NCBI GenBank assembly: GCA_013336525.1
Contig: JAAXTM010000006.1
Coordinates: 62,001 to 126,000 of the forward strand
DNA: 64,000 nt
Origin: Geobacteraceae bacterium
GTDB taxonomy: Bacteria > Desulfobacterota > Desulfuromonadia > Geobacterales > Pseudopelobacteraceae
Reading direction: 5' to 3'
Shown: positions 40,343-48,263 of the stretch, one piece after another
How positions within the stretch are numbered: the first letter of the stretch is position 1
Layout: each line of letters opens with the position of its first letter
Notes under the pieces: model-generated
The model's input: only the letters and a program-made list of their open reading frames with translations
Told to the model about the DNA's origin: nothing
Database searches by the model: none
Made by a program: the position numbers and the translations under genes

Positions 40343-40433
40343 AACAACTCCAGTTTTGATGCGATATCAATTATGCAATATCCGGCAAGGGTTGAAACAA
40401 ATGTAACTGTTGTGGACTAAAAACTGGAAGCAT

Positions 40434-40571
40434 CTCTCGCAAAGCCGCGACCAAAAGTAGGCGCTTTTAAGCGAGCCGCAAAGAAAGTCTAAATCACATA
40501 TTCATGATTTAACCCCAAAGCTTATAGACTTTAGATCTTGGTTTCTTTCCGTCTTTGCGGCTTTGCGTGAG
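40434..40571. repeat. Intergenic mosaic repeat, copy b
   Basis: Ends CTCTCGCAAAGCCGC and GCGGCTTTGCGTGAG are near-perfect inverted repeats. Just inside the left end is GGCGCTTTTAAGCG. Lies between the dehydrogenase and epimerase genes, so it would be transcribed within the operon. Confidence 0.7.
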
Positions 40572-40597
40572 ATGAATTGCCGTTTAGGTTTATTGAT

Positions 40598-41884
40598 CTA
40601 CAGTCTCCAGACCCGTATTCCAGCCGCTGTCATCGCCCTCTGATCGTACATTCCCTTGACATCTATCAGCACCGGATAATCACCCATATAGCGGCTGATC
40701 TCTTCCGGGGACCAGGTAAGAAACTGACGGTGGGCAACCGCTGCAATCACCGCTGCAGCAGGTTTTAGCTCCGTTATCGGCACCAGTTTAACCCCGTACT
40801 CATGTATCGCTTCGTCAGGGTCGGCCATCGGATCACACACCTGAACATCAATACCATAATCCTGCAGCTCCCGAATAATATCGATTACTTTGGAATTGCG
40901 CAGATCGGGGCAATTTTCCTTGAAGGTCAAACCCAGGACAGTCACGACATTCCCCAGAATATTGTGGCCTGAATGGATCATCTCCCTGATGGCGCGTTGG
41001 GCAACAAACTTCCCCATGCCGTCGTTAATTCTGCGGCCGGCCAAAATAACCTGTGGAATATAGCCGATCTTTTCAGCCTTGTGGGTCAGGTAATAGGGAT
41101 CAACGCCTATACAGTGCCCGCCAACCAGACCCGGCTTGAACTTGAGGAAATTCCACTTGGTGCCGGCTGCTTCAAGGACATCGTTCGTATCAATGCCCAT
41201 GCGATCAAAAATCAAAGCCAGTTCGTTCATCAGGGCAATATTCAGGTCTCGCTGCGTATTCTCAATGACCTTCGCTGCCTCGGCAACCTTTATAGAAGCA
41301 GCCCGGTGAACTCCGGCGGTAACCACCGACTCATACACCCTGGCAACAATTTCCAGGGTCTCCGCATCCTGGCCGGAAACCACTTTTTTTATTTTGGTAA
41401 AAGTATGTTCTTTATCCCCCGGATTGATCCTCTCCGGGCTGTAACCCACGGTAAAGTCACGCCCGCAGAGCAGGCCGGAAACCCGCTCCAGCACAGGCAC
41501 ACATTCATCCTCTGTCACACCCGGATAAACCGTTGATTCATAGACAACAATATCGCCCTTTTTCAGCGCCTTACCAACTGTTTCAGATGCCCGGTACATC
41601 AGACTAAGATCCGGCTGATGCGCCTCATCAACCGGAGTCGGTACAGCCACTATGTGAAAATCAGCCTGTGCAAGCTCTTCAATCTTTTCAGTAAAAAGAA
41701 TATCAGCACCCTGCAAATCTGCGGTTGTCACTTCGCCGGTCCGATCATACCCGGTCTGCAGCTCTTTGATCCTCAGCTGGTTGATATCAAAACCGACCGT
41801 CCGGCGAACCTTGCCAAAAGCCACGGCTACCGGCAAGCCGACATAGCCGAGTCCAATAACAGAAATTATTCTATCACCGTTCAT
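40598..41884 (-). CDS. UDP-N-acetyl-sugar 6-dehydrogenase (TviB/WbpO-like)
   Basis: 428 aa. N-terminal Rossmann SVIGLGYVGLPVAVAFG, central helix, catalytic Cys in GGHCIGVDPYYLT, and C-terminal UDP-binding domain (TVLGLTFKENCPDLRNSK). Oxidises the C6 of UDP-GlcNAc or UDP-GalNAc to uronate. The start is placed at ATG 41884 with AGGGGA upstream, 12 codons inside the track ORF. First gene of the sugar/prsK/prsR minus-strand run. Confidence 0.9.
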   Translation of the reverse strand: MNGDRIISVIGLGYVGLPVAVAFGKVRRTVGFDINQLRIKELQTGYDRTGEVTTADLQGADILFTEKIEELAQADFHIVAVPTPVDEAHQPDLSLMYRASETVGKALKKGDIVVYESTVYPGVTEDECVPVLERVSGLLCGRDFTVGYSPERINPGDKEHTFTKIKKVVSGQDAETLEIVARVYESVVTAGVHRAASIKVAEAAKVIENTQRDLNIALMNELALIFDRMGIDTNDVLEAAGTKWNFLKFKPGLVGGHCIGVDPYYLTHKAEKIGYIPQVILAGRRINDGMGKFVAQRAIREMIHSGHNILGNVVTVLGLTFKENCPDLRNSKVIDIIRELQDYGIDVQVCDPMADPDEAIHEYGVKLVPITELKPAAAVIAAVAHRQFLTWSPEEISRYMGDYPVLIDVKGMYDQRAMTAAGIRVWRL

Positions 41885-41988
41885 TAAATCCCCTTTTTTG
41901 ACAAACATCGACAATGTCATGAAGTAGTAAAGAGAGTATGTTGTTCATCCTGGAAACGGCATTTAAACCGCCGAACACGCCGCCAGAA

Positions 41989-42120
41989 GTAGGCGCTTCT
42001 AAGCGATGAACGCAGATAAAACCAAGCTTTAGATCGAAATAACGACTAACCTTTTTGTTTAAACCAAGATTTGACCCAAGTCTTTGATTTCTCTGCGTGT
42101 ATCTGCGTTCATCAGCGGTT
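41989..42120. repeat. Intergenic mosaic repeat, copy c
   Basis: GCGATGAACGCAGATA (42003-42018) and TATCTGCGTTCATCAGCGG (42100-42118) are inverted ends; the left one is preceded by GGCGCTTCTAAGCG as in copy b. Confidence 0.75.
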
Positions 42121-42276
42121 AACTGCATTTTTTAGGTTCATATCAGCTTAGAAATATACAAGATTCCTGGCCGCATAGTATAGATTTTTTTTAACATGCA
42201 CAACTACTGACATCGCATTCCTCAATAATCATGATATATATAGCAGCGTAATCGTTAATCCTATAAAAAGCAGTTG

Positions 42277-42410
42277 ATCGCGCAAAGGCGCTAAGTTCGC
42301 CAAGAAAATCAAACCGTTATAAGCAATAATCCCATCCCCGTTTTGGTAGGGCATTATTGATTCTAAGCTACTGACTTTCTTTGCGTCTTTGCGTCTTCGC
42401 GAGAGTAATT
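42277..42410. repeat. Intergenic mosaic repeat, copy d
   Basis: Left part GCGCAAAGGCGCTAAG and right part CTTTGCGTCTTTGCGTC form degraded inverted ends; a small AATAAT...ATTATT hairpin sits inside. Upstream of the Crp-like gene; the 42136-42448 stretch has no other recognised element. Confidence 0.6.
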
Positions 42411-42448
42411 TGACGTATTTAGGTTAATATCCACCAAGGAGATATTAT

Positions 42449-43159
42449 ATGATCTGGAAAACAGTCGGCCATAATAAATCTGCCTCCATAATCAAAAATA
42501 TTCCTCTGTTTTCAGAACTTTCAGATGAAGAAATAGAACTTATTGAACACATTATTATCAAAAAGAATTATGCCAAGGATCAGATAGTACTGTTTGAAGA
42601 AGATACCGGCAATTACATGTATATTGTCTATTCTGGAATGGTCCGGGTTGTCAAGCAGAGCTTAGAAGGGCGTGAACAGATCATTACCATTCACAAAAAG
42701 AGTGGTTTTTTTGGCGAAATGTCGCTCCTGGACGGCAAGACCGCTCCTGCAACTATCATCGCTCATGAAGATGCCGTTATCGGGCTTCTTTCGAAAGATG
42801 ATTTTGAGAAGCACCTTCTCAGCAATGAAACTATAGGCAGAAAAATCATCGATCTATTATGTGCGCAATTGCGCGACTCCTGGGCAATGATAAAGATACT
42901 CAGCTTTGACAATGCCGAACACAGGATTATGGCAGTTCTTGAGCGTATGCATGAATTGTACGGTATGGTCGATGACCGGGGCGGGATTATAAATGTCAAG
43001 CTGACTCACCAGCAGATTGCCAACTATGCGTCAGTGACACGTGAGACGGCAACAAGGGTGCTTAACCGGCTTGAAAAAGAAGCGGCTATACAGGTGCTGG
43101 ATGGGAAAACTATTCTGCTGACAAAAAAATTCTTTGAACTGACCAAAACCATTGGTTAG
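42449..43159 (+). CDS. Crp/Fnr family transcriptional regulator
   Basis: 236 aa. cNMP-binding domain (about 15-135), dimer helix, winged HTH (about 165-230). The recognition helix VTRETATRVLNRLE keeps the R-E-x3-R pattern that in E. coli Crp reads TGTGA. In the phosphate-binding cassette GEMSLLDGKTAPATI the Arg that holds cAMP phosphate is replaced, so cAMP may not be the ligand. Candidate target sites stand upstream of two riboswitch genes. AAGGAG before the ATG. Confidence 0.9.
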   Translation: MIWKTVGHNKSASIIKNIPLFSELSDEEIELIEHIIIKKNYAKDQIVLFEEDTGNYMYIVYSGMVRVVKQSLEGREQIITIHKKSGFFGEMSLLDGKTAPATIIAHEDAVIGLLSKDDFEKHLLSNETIGRKIIDLLCAQLRDSWAMIKILSFDNAEHRIMAVLERMHELYGMVDDRGGIINVKLTHQQIANYASVTRETATRVLNRLEKEAAIQVLDGKTILLTKKFFELTKTIG

Positions 43160-43176
43160 ATTGTATATTCTCTAGT

Positions 43177-43623
43177 TTATTGGATTTGAACACCGCTGCA
43201 ATTAAATACAGAGGTGATAGTAGCCCCAAGCAAATCTGCAGGCAAAACATTACTAAAACTTATCTTCATCACCTCTCCTGAGCCAAAGCCTGTGGAACCT
43301 GTAATAAAGACTTCGGTTCCAGTTAGTCCTATAGTTCCAGGCGTTACGCTAGATCCAATAGGAGTAACCCCGGAGGATATTGCACTGACAAAAGTTACAG
43401 TAGCCGGATAAGTTATTTGCACAGATAAACCGCATGCAGTTGCTGCAGGTAGTCCAGAGACAGTAACAGTTCCAACGGCATTAGACCCTGTTATTACGGA
43501 GTTCATTGACGCGGTAATTAGTGCCGCTGGAGTGGTTCCTCCTCCACCCCCTCCACCGCCGCAGCCACTTAACAAAACTGCCGACAGACCAGCTATCAAA
43601 ACCATTATTTTAAATACTTTCAT
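43177..43623 (-). CDS. Small lipoprotein with possible cohesin-like fold
   Basis: 148 aa. Lipoprotein signal with lipobox LLSGC, then a Gly-rich stretch. The mature ~120 residues are Ala/Thr/Val-rich beta protein (VTVSGLPAATACGLSVQITY, GEVMKISFSN) resembling the cohesin/carrier beta-sandwich class. This matters because the gene just upstream encodes a dockerin. The resemblance is weak and by eye. Start at ATG 43623 (GGGGG upstream); the track uses an earlier TTG. Confidence 0.6.
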   Translation of the reverse strand: MKVFKIMVLIAGLSAVLLSGCGGGGGGGGTTPAALITASMNSVITGSNAVGTVTVSGLPAATACGLSVQITYPATVTFVSAISSGVTPIGSSVTPGTIGLTGTEVFITGSTGFGSGEVMKISFSNVLPADLLGATITSVFNCSGVQIQ

Positions 43624-43663
43624 ATTCAACCCCCATTACTGTCTCAATGCGTTTCATAAATAA

Positions 43664-43690
43664 GAAAGGCGACATTTAGTGCCGCCTTTC
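43664..43690 (-). terminator. Hairpin terminator after the MshEN/dockerin gene
   Basis: GAAAGGCG (43664-43671) pairs with CGCCTTTC (43683-43690); on the minus strand TTATTTAT follows. Read-through to the lipoprotein gene is possible. Confidence 0.7.
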
Positions 43691-43725
43691 CTATGATGTA
43701 ATTATTTTACTACTGATTTTGGTCT

Positions 43726-45687
43726 TTACAAGGGAATTTTTCCAGTTGCTTTCCCCAGGAGTACGATTACATCGCCAATATCAATCTTGCCATTCGGCAT
43801 TGATTTACCATTTACCATGGGTGCTACATCCCCGCGACCAAGCTGTGCTGTACTAGGTTTAACCTTACCAACAGCGATCTGCAATGCCAGTAAGGCATCG
43901 GCAACATTAGTGGTACTATCACCGTTTATGTCGCCGCTAGGTGCGGTCTCGGTCGGCAATGTAATAGTGGTTAAAGCGGAACGGCTGCTTGATACGTTGC
44001 CGACGGCATCTTTGGCCCAGGCATATACAGTTTTTGAGCCTGCTGCTGAGAAAGTGAAGCTTGCGGGTGCTGAGGCGGACCAGCCACTCGCTGATGCTGC
44101 TGGTGCGGTGGCGCTTTCAGTGATCATATAGCCGTTGACACCGACAGCATCACTTGCTGTGAGGGCGGAGACAGGCACTGTCAGAGATGCTGAGGTTGCC
44201 GGCATGATAAAGCTGTTCAGCAACGGCGCTGTTGTATCAGCAACGGGATTATTCACGGTAACAGTCACAGATGTTGATTGTGCGCTGTTAGTGGCATTGT
44301 CGTAGGCCTTGGCAACTATCGAGTAGGCACCATTCTGAACACCGGTCGTGTCCCAACTGAAACTGTTGGTTGGGGTGTTACTTGCGTAGAGGAGAACACC
44401 GTTGCTATAATACTCAATCCTGGTTACTCCAAGATTATCACTGGCACTGGAACTGATTGTTACTACCCCACTAACGGTAGCGTTGCTGGCAGGCGAAGTC
44501 ACAACAACCGTCGGAGCGATAAGGTCATTTACTACTGTTACCGACTTTGTCGACTGGCTGACGTTTCCGGCAGCGTCATATGCCTTGACCATAAGCGTAT
44601 AGGCCCCTGGTGAAAGCAATGATGTGTCCCATGAATAGGCGTAAGGGGAAGCGATATCAGTAGCCTTCAGCACCCCGTTAACATAAAATTCAACCGATGA
44701 AACCCCAACATTGTCAGAAGCACTAACATTCAGTAAAACCACACCGCTCACACTGGCAGAATCTGCCGGGGATGTTATGGTCACAGTCGGCGCTGACTGT
44801 TCAGCGATAGTGACAATATTTGAAAATGAACTTTCTGTCCCTGATGTATTATAGGCGGAAACTGCAAATTTATAGGCTATATCAGGATCAAGATTGCTTA
44901 TTGTTGCGACTGTCTGGTTGTTTACATCAACAGGGACAGCACTTTCAAGAGGTGATGATTCCGGGCCGTAATACACCTTGTAACCGGCCAGATCAGTCTC
45001 GGTGTTTGCGTCCCATTGAAGATTAACAGTAGATGCAACACCAGTGGAAGCTATACCAAGAGAAAGTATGGCTGCCAGTACCGAGTTGACAAGCATTTTC
45101 TGCAAACGGAAACTGCTCTTGACGCGACTCGGGCTTACATACCCTTCTTCAACCAGCACCTCACCGATCTTTTTGTGAGAAACACTTTGCTTCCGGAGCG
45201 CATCATTCAGTTGGCTGCGGGAGATATAGCCTGTTGCAACAAGAAGCTCACCAAGCCTTAGCGGGTTGGATGTAACAGTGTCATCCTGATTATGCTGAAA
45301 TTCGAGCAGAGCAACAAGCTGCCGTTCTGTCAGCATGCCGAGTCTTACGAAAACATCACCCAGCTTTTCTCCGCTCCATTTTTGCTCGATGATCGCATGA
45401 TCCAGCTGGGCGCTGGTTATGCGACCGGACTGTACCAAAAGGGCACCAAGCAATTGACGCTCTCCAGCAGCAATCTTCACAGCATCATCAATGGTTGAGA
45501 GATGCTCCTGAATCAAAAGTGGAGCATTAATATCCCGCGACTTGAGAACACCCATTCGTACGAGCACCTGACCCAACAGCTCTCTCGTATGTTTTTGTTC
45601 CCCAAATGCCCGGTCTAGATCATTTGTGGAAAGAAAACCACCATCCAGCAATATCTGGCCGATATGTCGTCTGATTTGATTTCCCAT
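43726..45687 (-). CDS. MshEN-like/TM/FN3/Ig-like/dockerin membrane-anchored surface protein
   Basis: 653 aa. The first ~200 residues are three or four MshEN/GspE-N-like units (IGQILLDGGFLSTNDLDRA, LGDVFVRLGMLTERQL, RLGELLVATGYISRSQLNDA). Some such domains bind c-di-GMP. One membrane helix (about 200-222), then extracellular FN3 (about 225-310), two Ig-like repeats (PTVTITSPADSASVSGV), another beta region and a C-terminal dockerin (GDINGDSTTNVADALLAL, then NGKIDIGDVIVLLG). ATG 45687 with GAGGAG. A GEMM riboswitch and a Crp-type site precede it. N-in/C-out topology is inferred. Confidence 0.83.
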   Translation of the reverse strand: MGNQIRRHIGQILLDGGFLSTNDLDRAFGEQKHTRELLGQVLVRMGVLKSRDINAPLLIQEHLSTIDDAVKIAAGERQLLGALLVQSGRITSAQLDHAIIEQKWSGEKLGDVFVRLGMLTERQLVALLEFQHNQDDTVTSNPLRLGELLVATGYISRSQLNDALRKQSVSHKKIGEVLVEEGYVSPSRVKSSFRLQKMLVNSVLAAILSLGIASTGVASTVNLQWDANTETDLAGYKVYYGPESSPLESAVPVDVNNQTVATISNLDPDIAYKFAVSAYNTSGTESSFSNIVTIAEQSAPTVTITSPADSASVSGVVLLNVSASDNVGVSSVEFYVNGVLKATDIASPYAYSWDTSLLSPGAYTLMVKAYDAAGNVSQSTKSVTVVNDLIAPTVVVTSPASNATVSGVVTISSSASDNLGVTRIEYYSNGVLLYASNTPTNSFSWDTTGVQNGAYSIVAKAYDNATNSAQSTSVTVTVNNPVADTTAPLLNSFIMPATSASLTVPVSALTASDAVGVNGYMITESATAPAASASGWSASAPASFTFSAAGSKTVYAWAKDAVGNVSSSRSALTTITLPTETAPSGDINGDSTTNVADALLALQIAVGKVKPSTAQLGRGDVAPMVNGKSMPNGKIDIGDVIVLLGKATGKIPL

Positions 45688-45771
45688 GGCTGTTCTCCTC
45701 AACTGCGTTGTAACGCATTATCTTAAAAAGGATTTTACCACTAAAACCTACCACCGTCAAACTCTACAGAC

Positions 45772-45818
45772 AAAAAAAAGCCGAGTCGCCGCTATCAGAA
45801 ATCTTGATAGTTCGGCGA
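45772..45818 (-). terminator. Riboswitch-controlled terminator (MshEN/dockerin gene)
   Basis: On the minus strand TCGCCG-AA-CTATCA pairs with TGATAG-CGGCGA, followed by CTCGGC and eight T. The 5' arm overlaps the 3' end of the aptamer, so ligand binding should block termination (on-switch). Confidence 0.82.
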
Positions 45819-45887
45819 CCCGGCTGTCTCATGAAGACCCTAGGCTTTCCGTCCCACCCTCGCGGATGGTTTAGTATTATCGCTACC
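45808..45887 (-). promoter_or_regulatory. GEMM-I cyclic-dinucleotide riboswitch, A20-type
   Basis: Minus strand: AATACTAAACC, P2 stem CCATCC-GCGA-GGGTGG with a GNRA loop, GGGACGGAAAGCC, P3, then CAGCCGGGTCGCCG. All are GEMM-I hallmarks. Aligned with the V. cholerae Vc2 aptamer, position 20 is A, as in Geobacter GEMM-Ib members known to prefer 3',3'-cGAMP. Ligand type is inferred. Confidence 0.88.
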
Positions 45888-45893
45888 TATTCA

Positions 45894-45955
45894 ATTTTAT
45901 TTACGCACTTTCTTTATCCTCTCTTTGAAGACAAATAGGTGTGACTGAAATCACA
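45894..45955 (-). promoter_or_regulatory. Promoter with Crp-type site before riboswitch
   Basis: TGTGACTGAAATCACA (45940-45955) is a full TGTGA-N6-TCACA site. TAAAAT (45899-45894, minus) is a plausible -10, giving a start near 45887. The site centre is then at about -60.5, the class I Crp geometry. The regulator gene at 42449 is a candidate partner. Confidence 0.68.
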
Positions 45956-46006
45956 GAAAACTAATCAAGCACGGAACCTCACCCGGAGTTTCAGAATGGA
46001 TACGAA

Positions 46007-46435
46007 CTAGGTTTTCCATGGGTTGTACAGAGTCAGACCGTTTATGTACAAAAAATCTTTGGTATTGCGCGTGGCAAGAGAATACCCATTCGCCAAAGCG
46101 GTGGCAGCAATCAGGGCGTCCTCAGTGGAGATCGCTTGGCCAGCTCTGCGTCTGTCAGCAACAATCGAAGCATACTTGTTCACACCAGCTGCGTCAAAAG
46201 AAAGAGATTTCCCCGCGAAATCCTGGGAGAACATCCCATCCGCAGCCATGGTCAGGGCATCCCTACGTTTTCCTGCAGGTAACAGTGAGATGCCGAGCAT
46301 GATCTCTGCCTGGGTGATCACACTAACGTAGAAAATATCACCGCTATGTTGCGCAAACCAGTCCATCACTACCTGATCAGGCTGAGAACGCATCAGTTCA
46401 GAAACCACATTAGTGTCAAGAATGATAGATTCCAT
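46007..46435 (-). CDS. PIN-domain toxin (VapC/FitB-like)
   Basis: 142-aa predicted ribonuclease toxin. PIN acidic residues: D7 in IILDTNVVSEL, E in VITQAEIMLG, and the ED pair in ISTEDALIAATA, followed by TRNTKDF. Starts 3 bases after the stop of its antitoxin gene. Forms a type II module with it. Confidence 0.92.
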   Translation of the reverse strand: MESIILDTNVVSELMRSQPDQVVMDWFAQHSGDIFYVSVITQAEIMLGISLLPAGKRRDALTMAADGMFSQDFAGKSLSFDAAGVNKYASIVADRRRAGQAISTEDALIAATALANGYSLATRNTKDFLYINGLTLYNPWKT

Positions 46436-46438
46436 TGT

Positions 46439-46684
46439 CTATTCACCGAACTCAGGCGGATTACGGATCGCCTGTCGTGGAGGAATCGGCAGAGATTCAA
46501 TCCCTAATGACTCAAAACGACGGTGTATGGCGACGGCAAGATTTTGTTCACTTCTTGGCACATTCAGAGTTTGAGACAGGATTATTCTCACTTCGGCCTC
46601 CATAGAACGACCATGCTGGGCGGCCCTCTGTCGCAACTGCGCCTTCAGATTAGTATCAAGGTTTCTAATGGTCAGCGATGCCAT
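46439..46684 (-). CDS. FitA-like ribbon-helix-helix antitoxin
   Basis: 81 aa. N-terminal RHH motif (MASLTIRNLDTNLKAQLR, then AAQHGRSMEAEVRIIL) for DNA binding and a C-terminal tail that should wrap the PIN toxin. ATG 46684 is preceded by AGGAGGG; the track start 20 codons earlier lies in the operator. Autoregulation via the palindrome at 46700-46734 is expected. Confidence 0.9.
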   Translation of the reverse strand: MASLTIRNLDTNLKAQLRQRAAQHGRSMEAEVRIILSQTLNVPRSEQNLAVAIHRRFESLGIESLPIPPRQAIRNPPEFGE

Positions 46685-46699
46685 ACTTCCCTCCTGTGT

Positions 46700-46734
46700 T
46701 GCAATCATTGATTGCATTGTAATCAATGATTGCA
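46700..46734. promoter_or_regulatory. Operator palindrome of the fitAB/vapBC module
   Basis: TGCAATCATTGATT and its exact complement AATCAATGATTGCA (14-bp arms, 7-base spacer) begin 16 bases upstream of the antitoxin ATG. Typical binding site for RHH antitoxin-toxin complexes. Confidence 0.85.
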
Positions 46735-46769
46735 GGCCGTGCAAGAAAATATCTCACAAAATTCAGGTG

Positions 46770-47090
46770 TCCGCAGATTAACACAGATATAAACAGCCAA
46801 AAGTATTACTGGGTGTTGTTTGTTGGCAACATACAAACATACAGCCAGTTAGTTGTTTAATCGGCGCTTTTAAGCGATAAATCAAGGGTTTGAAACAAAC
46901 CCTGGTTTAACCAAATAAATCATGTTTTTTTAAATAACTAATGGATTAATCTGCGTTCATCGGCGTTCATCTGCGGACAATAGTTCTCAAACTCAAAGGT
47001 TTAATCCTGAGAAATCCAGAGGAATCCTGAAGCTAAACCCGTTTTCAGCCTCGGGATTACTGCGAATACTCGGGATTATTGTGCCCCCGA
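46770..47090. repeat. Intergenic mosaic repeat, copy e (left flank of ccdAB)
   Basis: Non-coding. Contains a TACTGGGTGTTG...CATACAGCCAGT hairpin, the segment 46835-46876 (28 bases identical to the inverted copy at 47948-47990), GGCGCTTTTAAGCG, GCGTTCATCGGCGTTCATCT, and the hairpin AATCCTGAAGCT...AGCCTCGGGATT near 47030-47060. Confidence 0.72.
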
Positions 47091-47169
47091 AACATCTCAT
47101 ATTAAAGCCTTGACCCAACATACGCTTTGAGGGCATTATATGCGCATTAACCACAAAGGAGGATTATTT

Positions 47170-47418
47170 ATGCGACCGCGCACGACCATGCAACCATCCG
47201 GCAAAAAAGCGGTAAATCTGACGGCCAATGCCGAACTTGTCGCCAAAGCAAAAGAAAACAAACTTAATCTTTCTGAAATATTTGAAGAAGCGTTACTGAT
47301 AAAACTGCGCACCATAGAACAGAAGGAATGGCTTGATAGCAACAAAGCAGGGATTGAGGCGTACAACAAGCGGATTGAGCAGAATGGCCTTTTCGCTTCG
47401 AAATTCAGGAGATTCTGA
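47170..47418 (+). CDS. CcdA-like antitoxin
   Basis: 82 aa. N-terminal RHH-like stretch (KKAVNLTANAELVAKAKENK) and a C-terminal part with EWLDSNKAGIEAYNKRIEQNG, the typical CcdA toxin-binding tail. ATG 47170 has AGGAGG 8 bases upstream, better than the track's 47140. Stop overlaps the toxin start by one base. Confidence 0.88.
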   Translation: MRPRTTMQPSGKKAVNLTANAELVAKAKENKLNLSEIFEEALLIKLRTIEQKEWLDSNKAGIEAYNKRIEQNGLFASKFRRF

Positions 47419-47732
47419 TGGCTCAACTCGACATATACACCAACAGCGACACAGAAACGTCTGGAGAAATCCCCTTTCTTGTCGATATGCAGCACGATCT
47501 TCACCAAAACCTTAAAACCCGAATGATGATTCCGCTTGTTAGCATTGATGCGCAATACGCCGGAATTGCTAAACTCTGCCCGGTTTTCACGATACAGGGA
47601 AGAAAGGTTTTTGCGTCAATACCGGAGATGGCGGCCTATCCTGTTGCGGAAATCGGCAGCAAGGTAGCAAACCTTGAAGCGCAACGAGCTACCCTTTTTG
47701 ATGCTGTTGATTTTTTGATGCATGGTTTTTGA
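47418..47732 (+). CDS. CcdB-like gyrase-targeting toxin
   Basis: 104 aa, family length. Starts AQLDIYTNSD, contains PFLVDMQHDLHQNLKTRMMIPL and ends in FDAVDFLMHGF, like the CcdB C-terminus that contacts DNA gyrase A. Coupled to ccdA by a 1-base overlap. Flanked by inverted repeat copies, which suggests a mobile cassette. Confidence 0.88.
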   Translation: MAQLDIYTNSDTETSGEIPFLVDMQHDLHQNLKTRMMIPLVSIDAQYAGIAKLCPVFTIQGRKVFASIPEMAAYPVAEIGSKVANLEAQRATLFDAVDFLMHGF

Positions 47733-47754
47733 TTTTGCGCATAAACCTTCTTTT

Positions 47755-48045
47755 TTAGCCTCGGGATTACTGTGATTACCCGGTTTTTTTGTCACAAGCA
47801 TTAAACCTGAGCAATCCATAAAAAAGCAGTTATCCGCAGATTAACCCAGATATACGCAGACAAATCAGATCCTTAGGATAAATTCTGGTTTAGCCAAAAT
47901 GGCTAGTCGTTTTTTTTGCAGTAATGCTTGGTCTTATCTGCGTTCATCGCTTAGTAGCGCCTGATTAAACAACTAACTGGCTGTATGTTTGTTCAACAGC
48001 CGTTCCTAGGTTAATCCAGAGGAATCCTGAAGCTAAAACCCGTTT
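47755..48045. repeat. Intergenic mosaic repeat, copy f (right flank of ccdAB, partly inverted)
   Basis: Holds GCAGTTATCCGCAGATTAAC, ATCTGCGTTCATCGCTTAG, the inverted 47948-47990 segment and AATCCTGAAGCTAAAACCCG. Non-coding. Confidence 0.72.
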
Positions 48046-48063
48046 TTCAACATCACACAACTG

Positions 48064-48153
48064 TCCTCTGTCCTCTGTCCTCTGTCCTCTGTCCTCTGTC
48101 CTCTGTCCTCTGTCCTCTGTCCTCTGCCCTCTGTCCTCTGCCCTCTGCCCTCT
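48064..48153. repeat. 7-bp tandem repeat (TCCTCTG), about 13 units
   Basis: Nine exact TCCTCTG units (48064-48126) followed by four more with C/T variation. The minus-strand ORF reported here (RGQRTED repeats) is an artefact of it. A two-unit version stands at about 52064. A likely slippage-prone VNTR. Confidence 0.92.
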
Positions 48154-48181
48154 AATTGTGTAAAATTTCCCGACAGACAAG

Positions 48182-48212
48182 AAAAAGGCGCTGCAAATGC
48201 AGCGCCTTTTTC
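48182..48212. terminator. Terminator downstream of the FN3-dockerin gene
   Basis: AAAAAGGCGCTGC pairs with GCAGCGCCTTTTT (13-bp stem, loop AAAT). The same block with its flank (TTTCCCGACAGACA) recurs at 52095-52143. Confidence 0.88.
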
Positions 48213-48263
48213 TTGTCAAACTATGAATGGATTCTGAAGCAGCTTTTGTCTTTTCAAAGCAAA

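Noticed and set aside
46835-46876. Possible integron attC site (hairpin with GTTAG)
   Set aside because: No integron integrase, no regular core sites, and the segment recurs as part of a wider repeat family.
48150-48171. Further PrsR-type boxes in reverse at 48156 and 52089
   Set aside because: They lie in terminator blocks with no -24/-12 promoter at the right distance; treated as shared 3' flank only.
47965-48219. ORF with RGQRTED repeats on the minus strand
   Set aside because: Produced by the TCCTCTG tandem repeat; no ribosome site and overlaps a terminator.
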